From Ichthyophis bannanicus (taxonomy: Eukaryota > Chordata > Amphibia > Gymnophiona > Ichthyophiidae): 64,000 nt of DNA. The stretch lies in the NCBI GenBank assembly GCA_033557465.1, contig CM066031.1, forward strand, positions 1,231,917,312 to 1,231,981,311. Direction: 5' to 3'. Under the pieces are notes generated by a model. That model was not told the origin of the DNA. It made no database searches and saw only the letters and a program-made list of their open reading frames with translations. Positions 52,907 through 64,000 of the stretch are shown piece after piece. The translations under genes and the position numbers were made by a program. Each line of letters begins with the position of its first letter. Positions within the stretch are counted from its first letter, which is position 1.

Positions 52907-55045
52907 CGGAAATGGAGACAGAACAAGTCACCCGAGAACCAGGAACTATACCTAACAAAGCAAAAACAATACAACGAATGCATCAATCAAACAAAAAGGG
53001 AATACCATACAAACCTCATACGCAACTCCAACAACAAACCCAGAGAACTATTTGAAATCGTAAAAGCCCTCACCAAAGACCAGGATACCGAAGACAAAGT
53101 GCAACTGGATCCTCAAAAATTTGCGGACCACATCCAAGAAAAGTTCTACTCAGCAGAACAAACAAGACCCAGCCCAACCCCAAAGACTATCACACCCTTG
53201 AACACCTGGGGAACATTCAACACCCCATCTACGGAGCAACTCTCCCACACCATCTCAGCAATCAAGACAAGCACTGCCCCCACGGATCCCTGCCCAGTTC
53301 CCTGGATCAAGGCCACCAAATCAAACTTCATCCAACCATCCACAAGATAGTACACTCCTCCCTAACCCAAGGGCACATGCCAAATCAATTGAAGCTCGCA
53401 ACAATAAGACCTATCCCGAAGAAATCCACACTTGACAAGAACAATCCAACAGCATACAGACCCATCTCCAGCATACCACTTTTAGCAAAAATAATCGAAA
53501 AAAACTGTACAGCACCAACTACAAGAACACATAGACAACCACGCTCCCCTGGACAACAGTCAACACGGGTTCCGCCCCAACCACGGGGTAGAAACTCTTC
53601 TGATATACCTCTTCGACAGCGTCCTCCGCATCATAGACAACACCAAGAAAGGCATACTAATGATATTCATTGACATCTCATCTGCATTTGACACAGTTAA
53701 CCACAAGACTCTATTGGATAGACTACAGAACATCGGTCTACACGGTGCCACCCTGAATTGGTTCCATTCATACCTAACCGACAGAAAAATACAGGTCAAA
53801 GTAGGACACAACACATCTCGACCCATAAAAGTCAAACAAGGAGTGCCACAGGGATCGGCCCTTTCAGCTCTCCTATTCAACCTATACATCCAGCCAATAT
53901 GTGCCATCATGAAAGAGCACCACATACATTATACAATCTACGCAGATGACATCATGATCTACACACCCATCTCAGTCGACAACCCGGACTACACCAACAT
54001 AACAAACTGCCTCACCCAAATGGCAAAACTGGCTTCAGGAAAACAACCTATCAATCAACTACAGCAAGACGGAGGCACTGATCATCACAAGAAACCCGGC
54101 CTTTATCCCTCCACCCGACATCAAGATAAGAGATGCACTCATACCCATAAAATCAGAAGTTAAGTACCTCGGAGTCATCCTGGACAAAGAACTTAACCTC
54201 CAAGCACACATAGGCAGAGCAACCAAAAGTGCATACCTAAGAATGCGACTCATCAGAAGACTCAAGCCCCTCCTCGACCCAGAGCACTTTCGCACCGTTT
54301 GCCAGGCGCTGATAACCCCTCTACTAGACTTCTGCAATCCAATATTCACCGGGCTACCAAAGCAGACCCTCAGACCACTACAACTGGCCCAAAACACAGC
54401 TGCCCACATAATAGCCGGTACTACAAGACACGATCACATCACACCCATACTGAAAGAACTGCACTGGCTCCCAATCATCTCACGCATCAAATACAAGACT
54501 ATCATAAACATATTCAAGATCAAACAACACTCCTCCGCCATAAGCCTACACACACTCATACAACCCGACACAAGCACACGGCCAAGAAGAAGAGGCACCT
54601 CCAATCGGGTTAACACCCCAAAAGACTTCACCAAGACCCGCAAAGACACCGCACAACGAGCAATCTCCCTGGCTGCTCCATCCATATGGAACTCCCTCCC
54701 AGATGATCTGAGACTAACCACAGAAATCAAGGACTTCCAAAAACAGCTGAAGACAACCCTGTTCATCGATTACTATGGACATACCTCCTGAACCAGCATA
54801 CAAGTCAGATCATCAACCACCCCCACCACCCCAAGACTGTATATAAGACTGTATAATAGCTCATGATGTATAATAGCGCACTATGTAGATAAACCAAATC
54901 TAATCACATCCCCGCCAACACATAGACACCACTCTATACACTGCATGAAAACATTTGCCCCCTTGATTGTTTGCCGTGGAAACCGCTTTGATTGAATGAT
55001 AAGGCGGTATATAAATACCATTAAATAAATAAATAAATAATTAAA
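52907..55045 (+). mobile_element. L2-C LINE, 5' truncated
   Basis: Plus-strand L2-clade element. It ends AAGGCGGTATATAAATACCA then TTAAATAAATAAATAAATAA, the terminus shared with the SINEs. It is A/C-rich on this strand. It contains the RT and C-terminal region in several frames. Confidence 0.88.
53099..54791 (+). pseudogene. L2-C reverse transcriptase, frameshifted
   Basis: At 53377-53520 QLKLATIRPIPKKSTLDKNN and YRPISSIPLLAKIIEK. At 53660-54163 FIDISSAFDTVNHKTLLDRL, VKQGVPQGSALSALLFNLYI and the catalytic YADDIMIYTPIS. At 54243-54791 LLDFCNPIFTGLPKQTLRPL, HITPILKELHWLPIISRIKY and AAPSIWNSLPDDLRLTT. These are classic L2 RT and C-terminal blocks. Frameshifts occur near 53530-53660 and 54040-54240. 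The catalytic Asp pair is intact, unlike L2-A. Confidence 0.9.
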
Positions 55046-55290
55046 TTACCATTCATCTGAAATGCATAGCCTCTACTAATAGAGGATTTGCATACCACAA
55101 TTTTTTAAGCCTTAGCTACCATTGGAAAGGTGTGAGCTAAATGCTAATAAATAAATAAATAAAAGAGATGGGGGACTTTTAAAACACAGATTCCCCACAA
55201 ATATTTTTGCCATACTCTGGGAATGAGGGGTTGCAGTACTCTTCACTAAAAATCTATCTCTTCAGGTATAAGAAATAAAATGAGATAAAA
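55046..55290. other. Short repeat shared with 27600-27670
   Basis: The plus strand at about 55060-55110 (ATCTGAAATGCATAGCCTCT, ACTAATAGAGG) is the reverse complement of about 27618-27668. It is an unassigned dispersed repeat sitting beside an L2/SINE tail in both places. Confidence 0.55.
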
Positions 55291-56700
55291 CAGCCATTTT
55301 ATTTGGGTGAGAATCATGGTAGTGGGCCAGACTATATTCTCAATAATATATATGGCTCCAAGGAAAAGCAGGAGGAATAGTATAGGAGGCTGTTGGACAC
55401 TCTGGTAAACGTTGGGGCTGGGGCTCTGATTATAGGGGGAGATTTTAATTTAACTCTTCGCTCATGTATAGATAACTCAAGGGATGCAATGGGAATGGCC
55501 AGAGCCCACCGCCAACTGGAAAAATTGATGGATCATTATCAACTTCTGGATGGATGGAGACAGATGCATGGATGAGCCTGGGATTAGATATGATTTTGAT
55601 TGATATTATGTTATGGCAATGCATTACTTTTGAGAAATCTCTTATCGGTAGAGATGAAGTCAGTCTTAATGACAGCGTTACCAAAGGAGGGGAAGGACCC
55701 TGCTTCATGTATATCGTATAGGCCAATATCACTTTTAAACATCTATATTGTAATTGGCAAAAATTCTGGCCACATGACTACAATAGTGTATAAATGTATT
55801 TTTCACCCAAACCAATCTGGCAGTATTGAGGAGTGAGAGACAGCGAGGCCAATATCAGGAAATTATTACATCTGATATGATATGCCTAGACCTCCTCGGT
55901 CTCAATGTTTTTATCATCTATAGATGCTGAGAAGGCATTTGACTGAATGGGCTGGGACGTCTTATTCCAGGTTATGAAGTGATAGGTATGGGTTTAGGTA
56001 AGAGCATTATATGGTTGCCCTATAGCACGAGAGAAAATCAGTAGCTCAGTATCTGGGTCCTTTCCACTGAGGTTAGGAATCAGACAGGGTTGTCTCTTGT
56101 CTACACTTCTTTTTGCACTCTCATTAGAGCCCGTAACGATTTTAGTCAGGAGTTGTGTCTCTGTGGACAAAATTGCCTTCTCCTTACCTGAGGACCTAGT
56201 ATCTCTGTCTAGCCTTTTTAGTTTATTGAGGGAATATGGCAAGGATTCCAGATTACATATAAACTGTGCAAAGTCCGAGGCGCTTAATGTCACACTCACT
56301 GCAAATCTAGTTAGTTCCAGGAAAACTTTCCTTTTAAATAGGCGAAATCAAAATTGAAATACTTAGAAGTACATATCTCATCTGAAGGTAAAGGAATTAT
56401 ATAAGGCCACAGGGACGCCTGAGGGGGATGCAGAAAGAAGCAGGGCCATGTGCAGAGACTGATTACAAGACCTCATTTGCATAAGTCTATAGGGGTTGAA
56501 TTGTGGGGCTGAAACGCGGGGCCATGTGCAAAGAATACAATCCCTCAATAGTAGGGTTGGCCCTATAAAGCCAGTTACATTCCCCCCCCCCCACACCTCC
56601 CATGACTACTGTGCTAAGTGATCTGGGAAAAATGGAAAAATGATAACTTCTCATGGAAAAGGGTGGATATCATCAGTTAAGATGGGGATCCTCATCCTAA
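55291..56700 (+). pseudogene. L1-like (L1/Tx1 group) ORF2 relic with internal deletion
   Basis: Endonuclease remnant ALIIGGDFNLTLRSCIDNS and LEKLMDHYQLLDGWRQMHG at 55393-55575. RT remnant MTALPKEGKDPASCISYRPI then SLLNIYIVIGK at 55660-55760. DAEKAFD at about 55925 is followed by TLLFALSLEPVTILVRS at 56097-56150. LREYGKDSRLHINCAKSEAL follows at 56225-56285. These match L1-type ORF2 in order. About 1 kb normally between endonuclease and RT is deleted. The catalytic box is not recognisable. From 56700 to 57057 nothing further was recognised. Confidence 0.75.
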
Positions 56701-57059
56701 CAAAATGTCTTTATTTCAGACTTTGCCTGTTACTCTAACTTGTTTGGAATGGGAGGGATCCAAGGGTGGCTAGGAGGATTTTGTGTAGACCTGGATGTTT
56801 GTGAGCATGACACTCCCCATCTTTAGAATTAATTATAAAGCAGTTCAATTAAAGGATGTGATGGATTTATCTCTCTAAATATTGGGTAGACTTGGAATAG
56901 GAGACTTGGAGACAGATCCCCCTTTGGGTATGTACCGTGGCTCCTGAAACTATGTATTGGGAGGAATCCTTTCTCACAACATACATATAAAATTTGTAAA
57001 CGTAATCAGGTGACATTAGTAAGGGGTAAAGAATAGTCATGGTAACCATCAAAAAGATA

Positions 57060-57100
57060 CAGTTGTGGTCAACATTATTGGCACCCTTGCAATTCAACCT
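57060..57100 (+). repeat. Isolated Tc1-type terminus
   Basis: TACAGTTGTGGTCAACATTA then TTGGCACCCTTGCAA is a recognisable Tc1/mariner-superfamily left terminus next to a TA. The body does not follow; Penelope-like 3' sequence starts about 8 bases later. Confidence 0.6.
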
Positions 57101-57717
57101 CTTTATGCATCCCCATATAGAGCGTTCTTATCCATGGAGCTGAAGAATGCTAAGCTCCTATCAACATCAGGTATTATACTCTGTGAGGGTAACTGAGCAG
57201 TCCTTTTCATTAGTGTTCATATAACTCCATATGTTGAGTCTCTCGAAATAAACGCTTTTGACAGTTCACTCAAAAATAACGTAGTAAGCGCTATTAAAGA
57301 TTCTCTGAAAAGTAACACGACACAGCACTGTGTTTCAACCCACTGAATCTTCTCGGCTCTTCCTCAAGCGAAGTGATTCTCTCAGCCAGTGTTCACATTA
57401 AATAATCCTCCAAAACTTGATGTCCCTAAGACAGGCCATTAACCAATTATGACGTGTGATACTAAACATCAGGTGCATAGCTTTCCCGACTTTGAAAATA
57501 GATGCTTCTTAGTTAATTAGACTCCCTACTCCTCCTCATACCTCCTCTATAATAGGCTCCACCAATCTATTTCAAGATTTAGTACATAAGGTGTTATGGT
57601 ATTTAATCAAAAAATCCAAGTTTGCTCAAGATGCTGCAATCGCACTACTCTATCTCCCCCTCTTAAATTGACCAGTACATGGTCAATTATTCTCCATTGC
57701 ACTTTTTCAAAAGAATG

Positions 57718-57872
57718 TTACAACTGTAAGCAATGCGCTATTATTGGTGCTGATACCACTCCTGAATTTATTCTGGAACGATGTTCCTTCAAATGTTTTT
57801 TCATCGATTGTGTAGTTCTGCCCACATATTTAAGCTGGCATGAACAAATTATCACATAAACATTAAAGGTAG
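57718..57872 (-). pseudogene. Penelope copy 1 GIY-YIG endonuclease domain
   Basis: Reads TFNVYVIICSCQLKYVGRTT, QSMKKHLKEHRSRI and then APIIAHCLQL. The Cys-x-Cys before the LKYVG box and the downstream K-x-x-x-x-E-H block are typical of the C-terminal GIY-YIG domain of Penelope-like elements. The frame continues upstream into LTR-2 sequence only because of the insertion; the natural upstream codons are at about 59210-59230. Confidence 0.85.
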
Positions 57873-59206
57873 TGTGACCCACTAGCTGGCCCAGAGGCTG
57901 AGTGCTTGGACAGCTTAATGGGGCAGTATTATACTGGCAGTTACGTCCCCGGGAAGGCAGTAGCAAAGCCTTCTGGTTCCCGTAGTTTGTACCTTGTACC
58001 AATAATTGTAGTTGAGGCAGAGGGTAAGGTTTAACTTGGGTTTTATTCCCCGTCCGGGGTGGATTCAAAACCATGGAACAAAAGAAACATAGACCATACG
58101 TCTGGTAACAATCAAAGGAAAATACTGGAACAAAAATAAGCTTCCTTCAGCATTAATTAAACAGCACAAAAATAACAGACACAGTTCTTTCCACTCACGT
58201 GTAAACTTGCAGCTGTTTCTTCAATCAGCACTTCTTGCTGCTTTAGCATAGAGAATTTATACAATCTGACAAAGTGTAAGTACAGTCCATTTCTATACCC
58301 TCTGAAATATCTTCAGGAAATTCCACTTGCATTTCTCCCTCGTCAGACAGAACTTCTGGCTCCAAAATGCCCTTTAAGTTAAACTGTCTCTGCCGTGGAG
58401 TGAACAGATTCTCTTCTTCCACTATCCTAGTGGCTTGTGGGAAATCACCGTAATGTTTGTATTTAGAGTCCTGAGCTCTACATAGCTCTTCGTATGTGCA
58501 GAGGAAGTCTGGGTGTTCTAAATCCCTTCTACTAGGGAGAATACGTCTCTCTCTAGATCCTAATGCTTCCTGCTTTCTATGACGTGTATAGCTCTGTTCT
58601 GTTCCCCTTCTCTCACGGTGTTTTTCTGACTCCAGCCAATGTGCCTCAGGGTAAGAACTTTCCCCTTCTGCTTGTCTGGAGTTCAATTGTTTGTAGCTTG
58701 TAAGCTTAGCTGTAGGACTGCCCTTCCTTATTGCCTCACTGCAATACTCCAGAGGATACTGGGAGGATATGCATTGCTGTTCCCCCACAGCTTCTTTGCA
58801 AGTCACCAACCTCTGACTCCTTGGAGCTTTTCCTTGGCTCTGTCCTCACAGCTTTCTCATGAGTTCCTTCCTGAGCTCTCTCTCGTGTTTTCAGGCCCTC
58901 TCGTGTTCTCTCTCGTGTTCTTTCTCCCTGCCGTGTTCTTCCACGTGTTCTATCTGTTGGTGAGCGAGTCCTCAATATATTGCACTTGGTGTTAGCCTGG
59001 GCTCCGCTTCCCTGCAGGTGCTCCCTATTCTCTAATAGGCTCTGAGCTCCGTCTCTGCTCGGGCGTTCCCTAACACCTTGTGAGTGTGTTTTCCACCGTT
59101 GCTCTTGGCAACCCTTTCCCATTTGTGAAGCAGAGCTGTCATTTTCCCTGCTGTTTTGCTCACTCTCCCTTACGTTTATGGGCTCTGCTGGCGTTACCTC
59201 GTGACA
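57873..59206 (-). mobile_element. LTR-2: second copy of the U3-ORF LTR family, minus strand
   Basis: On the minus strand it starts TGTCACGAGGTAACG and ends GCTAGTGGGTCACA (TG...CA). It is flanked by a perfect 4-bp duplication, GTAG on the plus strand, at 57869-57872 and 59207-59210. The uninterrupted site is visible in Penelope copy 2 (TTTAACTACCTTTAATG at about 61030). The internal layout repeats LTR-1: open frame from the terminus, TATA box (58255-58261), AATAAA (58042-58047), about 170 bases to the end. It is 1334 bases long, shorter than LTR-1. Confidence 0.78.
58243..59206 (-). pseudogene. ORF in U3 of LTR-2, one frameshift
   Basis: The first frame runs from the terminal TGT (59206) to about 58736, with CHEVTPAEPINVRESEQNSR and Arg/Thr/Glu-rich repeats (RTRGRTRQGERTRERTREG). 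After a frameshift the second frame (58243-58809) continues with RRILPSRRDLEHPDF, LFTPRQRQFNLKGILEPEVL and the acidic end EGEMQVEFPEDISEGIEMDC. Start phase, an AEPxN near the terminus, and the EMQ...MDC end match LTR-1. As there, the only upstream Met (59218) is in flanking DNA. Function unknown. Confidence 0.55.
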
Positions 59207-59519
59207 GTAGTTAAGCATGAAGTCTTATACTGACTCTTATAAACCCTATCGGTTGACAGATCCTTTCAATGTGGGCCACTTAATGTGTTTACACAAAACT
59301 CACAAGTAGTACAGTATATGCAAAATGACCTTTTTCTATTAATTTGATTGAAACTTCCAGTTGTAATGGGGCTGTGTGCAGAACCAAATCACATATATTA
59401 CAGCCTCATTGGTAAGCCATCATCAGAGGTACTTGAAAACATGAATGAAGAATTAAAATATGCCAAAGCTTCTTTAAAATTGCTGTCGCTGCTGCTGAAT
59501 TAGGCATATGGTACAACTC

Positions 59520-60117
59520 CTATAAACTTAGCTGCACTCTCCTGGCTTCTGATGTTGAATAGTTTGTCCTTGTGGGATGATTGAACCATGCTTTTTTGTA
59601 AGCTTTTTGAACAATAGGCTGGGGATAACTTCTAGCCAATAATTGCTGGATCAAATATTGTGCATGTTTCTGAAACTCCAAATCAAAAGTACAAAGCCGA
59701 CGCAGTCTCAAAAACTGCCCTAGGGGTAGACCTCTTGGCAAAGGTCCTGAATGATAGCTTCTATAATGCAACAGAGTATTCCTTTGTACAGTTCTCCTGT
59801 ATAAAGTTGCACAGAATTCTGAGTTTTGTTTGTATATCAATAAGTCCAGAAATTCAATATGTGTCCTATGGTACTTTGGGGTAAACTGGAGGTTAGATTT
59901 TATACTGTTAATCCATTTGAAAAATCCCTGAAGATTCTCTTCTGTGCAGTCCAAACAAAAAATATATCATCCAGAAACGTAGACCACAATGGAATATTAG
60001 AATACCATTCTGAAATATAAATGTATGATTCTTCAAAATGGGACATATAAAGAGGCCACCGATGGGGCCACTGTTGCCCCCATAGTGACTCCATACGTTT
60101 TCAGATAAAACATTCAT
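59520..60117 (-). pseudogene. Penelope copy 1 reverse transcriptase core and C-terminus
   Basis: At 59900-60094 the catalytic block FLDDIFFVWTAQ is seen, followed by RIFRDFSNGL. In a shifted frame (59520-59954) come FKWINSIKSNLQFTPKYHRT, HIEFLDLLIYK, NTLLHYRSYHSGPLPRGLPL and GQFLRLRRLCTF. These are the standard order and motifs for Penelope-like RT, which is closer to telomerase than to LTR or LINE RTs. The N-terminal motif RTDKGGAIALHTN lies at 60125-60334. Confidence 0.9.
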
Positions 60118-60564
60118 ACATGAACTAGTTCTTTTTAAGCACTATCTGAAGTAACCCTAAAATAAAATGCTTAGGTATCCTAGATGGTAATTCTAATGAA
60201 ACCTGTGCTATAACCCTTAACGCTTCCTCCTGATCTATGTTTGTATGCAAAGCAATTGCACCTCCTTTATCCGTTCTTCGAATTGTGATATCCTGTCTAG
60301 CCCCTAATTCCAATAATGTTTGATATTGGTGCAATGAAATATTGGAAAATTATTTTCTCAATGAATGCTTCAGTTCCAATAAATCTTGTAGATTCTGATA
60401 AGTAGACATTTAGAGGCATTGTATCTTAATCTCCGGACACTTATGAAAAAAATATGTTACTTGTAATTATCTAAAAAAACAATACAAAGCCCATCTCATT
60501 TTAAATGGATCATAGCTCGATGAGGTGAGAAAAGAAAGCCCCAAATTCAGTAGTCTAATTTGTG

Positions 60565-61683
60565 CCTTAGATTTTGAGACTGCACTGGCTTTGTACTTCT
60601 GAGTTGGAGTTTCAGAAATATGCACAAGATTTGACCCAGCGATTATTGGCTAGAGGTTATCCCCAGCCTATTATTCAAAAAGCTTACAATCATCCCGAGT
60701 GGTGGCAAGGACAAACTATTCAACATCAGAAGCAGGATAGTACAGCTAAATTTATAGTTTACCATATATGCCTAATTCACCAGCAATTTTAAAGAAGCAT
60801 TGGCATATTTTAACTCTTCATTCATGTTTTCAAGTACCTCTGATGGCCGTAATATATGTGATTTGGTTGTGCAGACAGCACCATTACAACTGGAAGATTC
60901 AATTGAATTAATAGAAAAAGGTAATTTTGCATGTACTACTTGTGAGTATTGTGTAAATACATTAGGTGGCACACATTGGAAGGACCTGTCAACAGATAGG
61001 GTTTATAAGAGTCGGTATAAAGCTTCATGTTTAACTACCTTTAATGTTTATGTGATATGTCCATGCAAGCTTTTGAAGAACTGCAATGGAGGATAATTGA
61101 CTGTGTACCGGATAATTTAAGAAGGGAAGATAGAGTAGCGCGATTGCAACATCTTGAGCAAGCTTGGATTTTTCAATTAAATACCATACGCCTTATGAAC
61201 TAAATCTTGAAATAGATTGGTGGAGCCTATTATAGAGGAGGTATGAGGAGGAGTAGGGAGTCTAATTAACTAAGAAACTTCTATTTTCAAAGTCAGGAAA
61301 GCTACACACCTGATGTTTAGTATCAGATGTCATAATTGGTTAATGGCCTGTCTTAGGGACATCAAGATTTGGAGGATTATATAATGTGAATGAACACTGG
61401 CTGAGAGAATCAGTTTACTTAAGGAAGAGCCAAGAAAATTCAGTGACTTGAAACACGGTGTTAGGTTGCGTTACTTTTTAGAGAATCTTTAATAGCGCTT
61501 ATCGCGTTATTTTTGAGTGAACTGTCAACAGCGTTTATTTTGAGAAACTCAACATTTGGAGTTATATGAGCACTAATGAAAAGGACTGTTCAGTTATTCT
61601 CACCGAGGATAATACTTGATGTTGATAAGAGCTTAGCATTCTTCATCTCCATAGATAAGAACCCTGTATATGGAGATGCAGTT
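60565..61683 (+). mobile_element. Penelope-like element, copy 2 (plus), 5' truncated
   Basis: Starts within the RT C-terminus (ELEFQKYAQDLTQRLLARGY, PQPIIQKAY at 60590-60690), then the linker, a truncated GIY-YIG and the 3' region. From about 61085 to 61683 it is the inverted match of 57108-57690. The two copies are head-to-head, with only ~125 bases between their 5' sides. Confidence 0.85.
60800..61096 (+). pseudogene. Penelope copy 2 linker and truncated GIY-YIG
   Basis: Contains FACTTCEYCVNTLGGTHWKD (Cys cluster of the linker) and then CLTTFNVYVICPCKL, the start of the GIY-YIG domain. The domain is cut short: the KYVG box and K-x-x-x-x-E-H block of copy 1 are missing, and the sequence jumps to EELQWR-like 3' DNA. 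An internal deletion of about 150 bases is inferred. Confidence 0.75.
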
Positions 61684-61971
61684 TGAAAACAGAATTTTAC
61701 TGATTGCTGAAGCAGAGGTGTTCAGAAGCCTAATATACAGCTAAGTATATCTGAGGGTCCAGTAACTGTGGTGTCGCTTTGATTACTTTTATGGGCTGGG
61801 TGGCCTTTGGAAAAAAAATGGCAGGCTTGCCACAATAAAGGTAAATCTTTCACGGCAAAGAATCCAACAAAATTAAATATTTAAATACAGTAAGGTCATA
61901 ACTTTAGAGTGTTTTTGATAGTCTCACTTAATTTAATGATTGATTTATAGGGGACTAGGGAAGTCTTTTTA
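61684..61971. other. No gene seen
   Basis: Spacer between Penelope copy 2 and the Tc1 element. Confidence 0.45.
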
Positions 61972-63220
<1,249 letters not shown>

Positions 63221-63329
63221 TTCCCAGAAATTACTACTAACGAGTTTCTCAGACATCTTTTTTTGTTATATACCTTTGAACATACTATTAAAATATTTTC
63301 AATTATTTCTCAGGATAGCATACACAGCA

Positions 63330-63662
63330 TAACTAAAATGCCGGAAGCCACATTAGGTAACCGGGCAGCAGTGATATTGCATGCTGCCCGGTCAGCTCCT
63401 GTGCTGAAAAATAATACTCGCCTATCTTTATGGCGCAGATCGCTATTCGGGCAGCATGCAATCTTGCTGCTGTCTGGTTATTGCTTGTTGCTGCTGCCTC
63501 CGCTCTGCCCCGCAATGCCTCCAACATGCCTCGATGCAAACTGGATAGCATCGAGCACATAGGGGATTTAGAAAGGGATATTCAGCGGCACTAACCATGT
63601 AAGACATGTACATGTTTTACTGGACTGTAAACCATGTAAATGCCTTTCGAATATCGGGCCCA
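63330..63662. mobile_element. MITE-like palindromic repeat related to 22740-23150 and 20502-20999
   Basis: Contains GGTAACCGGGCAGCAGTGAT and its inverted echo GCTGCTGTCTGGTTATTGC, the GGATATTCAGCGGCACTAAC segment found at 22746, and a right end GAATATCGGGCCCATA like the 20502-20999 MITE. Non-coding. Confidence 0.6.
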
Positions 63663-64000
63663 TAGTGTATTATTTGTGTTTATGAAGTGTTTTCTTCGAA
63701 GTTACAATGTACATAAATACCAATATGTGTCATCCTGCAGCTGGAAACATTGTAGAGGAAGTGAGAAAAATATTAATCTGAGCTGGAGAGAATTGTAATA
63801 TAGGATTACATCGCCAGACTTGCACTTCAAGGAAGCCAGTTCTATTAGAGCTCTCCTATTCAGGAGTTGGTTCTTGATTCTCAGTTATCAGCAGACATTA
63901 TTAATATATTTTAAAAATACATATTTTCCCATGTGTAAGTTAAATTATATAAATATGTTGACTAACATTCAACATTCTCAATTTTGCATCTCTCAATGTT
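63663..64000. other. No gene seen
   Basis: AT-rich DNA to the window end, without recognisable repeats or coding signal. Confidence 0.5.

Larger units (their letters stand above)
57108..60440 (-). mobile_element. Penelope-like element, copy 1 (minus), disrupted by LTR-2
   Basis: On the minus strand, from 60334 down: N-terminal RT region (RRTDKGGAIALHTN), RT core (LDDIFFVWT), RT C-terminus (NTLLHYRSYHSGPLPRGLPL, GQFLRLRRLCTFD), a linker, then a GIY-YIG endonuclease (57718-57870), and a 3' region to about 57108. LTR-2 (57873-59206) interrupts the linker/GIY-YIG junction. The 3' ~580 bases form an inverted repeat with copy 2. Confidence 0.87.

Overview
The window is vertebrate nuclear DNA made almost entirely of transposable elements nested inside one another. 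There are no bacterial-type operons, rRNA or tRNA genes, or CRISPR arrays. The mix is DIRS tyrosine-recombinase retrotransposons, CR1, L2 and L1-like LINEs, tRNA-derived SINEs with an L2-like tail, Penelope-like elements with a GIY-YIG domain, mariner and Tc1 elements and palindromic MITEs. This suggests an amphibian-type genome (a caecilian is plausible), but the species cannot be fixed from this sequence. The only candidate host-gene piece is one in-phase acidic exon at 28070-28402.

Layout. 115-7600: DIRS-1 (minus strand), split by a CR1 insertion at 2987-5030. 8364-15132: DIRS-2 (plus) with recognisable inverted termini and an internal complementary region; a CR1 sits in its left terminus. 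17340-24400: an old DIRS relic (DIRS-5) cut up by a SINE, two MITEs and an L2. 25183-27018: an LTR-like element (LTR-1) whose U3 is an open reading frame. 27156-29590: MITE, SINE, the host exon and flanking intron-like DNA. 29590-31700: 5' half of a CR1 with an esterase-type ORF1, cut off by DIRS-4 (31701-35898, lacking its recombinase). 35899-43720: a minus-strand L2 split by DIRS-3 (37227-43223), the best preserved DIRS here; DIRS-3 itself carries a SINE in its recombinase gene. 44579-48871: MITE, SINE, CR1 and a complete mariner. 49300-56700: two L1-like relics separated by a SINE split by CR1, followed by an L2. 57108-61683: two Penelope-like copies in opposite orientation with their 3' ends pointing outward, one disrupted by a second copy (LTR-2) of the ORF-bearing LTR. 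61972-63220: a decayed Tc1, then a MITE.

The most unusual signal is the LTR-1/LTR-2 family (25183-27018 and 57873-59206). Both copies have TG...CA ends and perfect 4-bp target duplications. In both, a reading frame enters through the 5' terminus in the same phase and runs to a TATA box, with a polyadenylation signal further downstream. This is the architecture expected of a solo LTR whose U3 encodes the C-terminal part of a protein that begins in the lost internal region. A paralogous Penelope sequence in the same window supplies the empty insertion site of the second copy. Most other genes here are selfish and broken; the breaks are noted in each entry.
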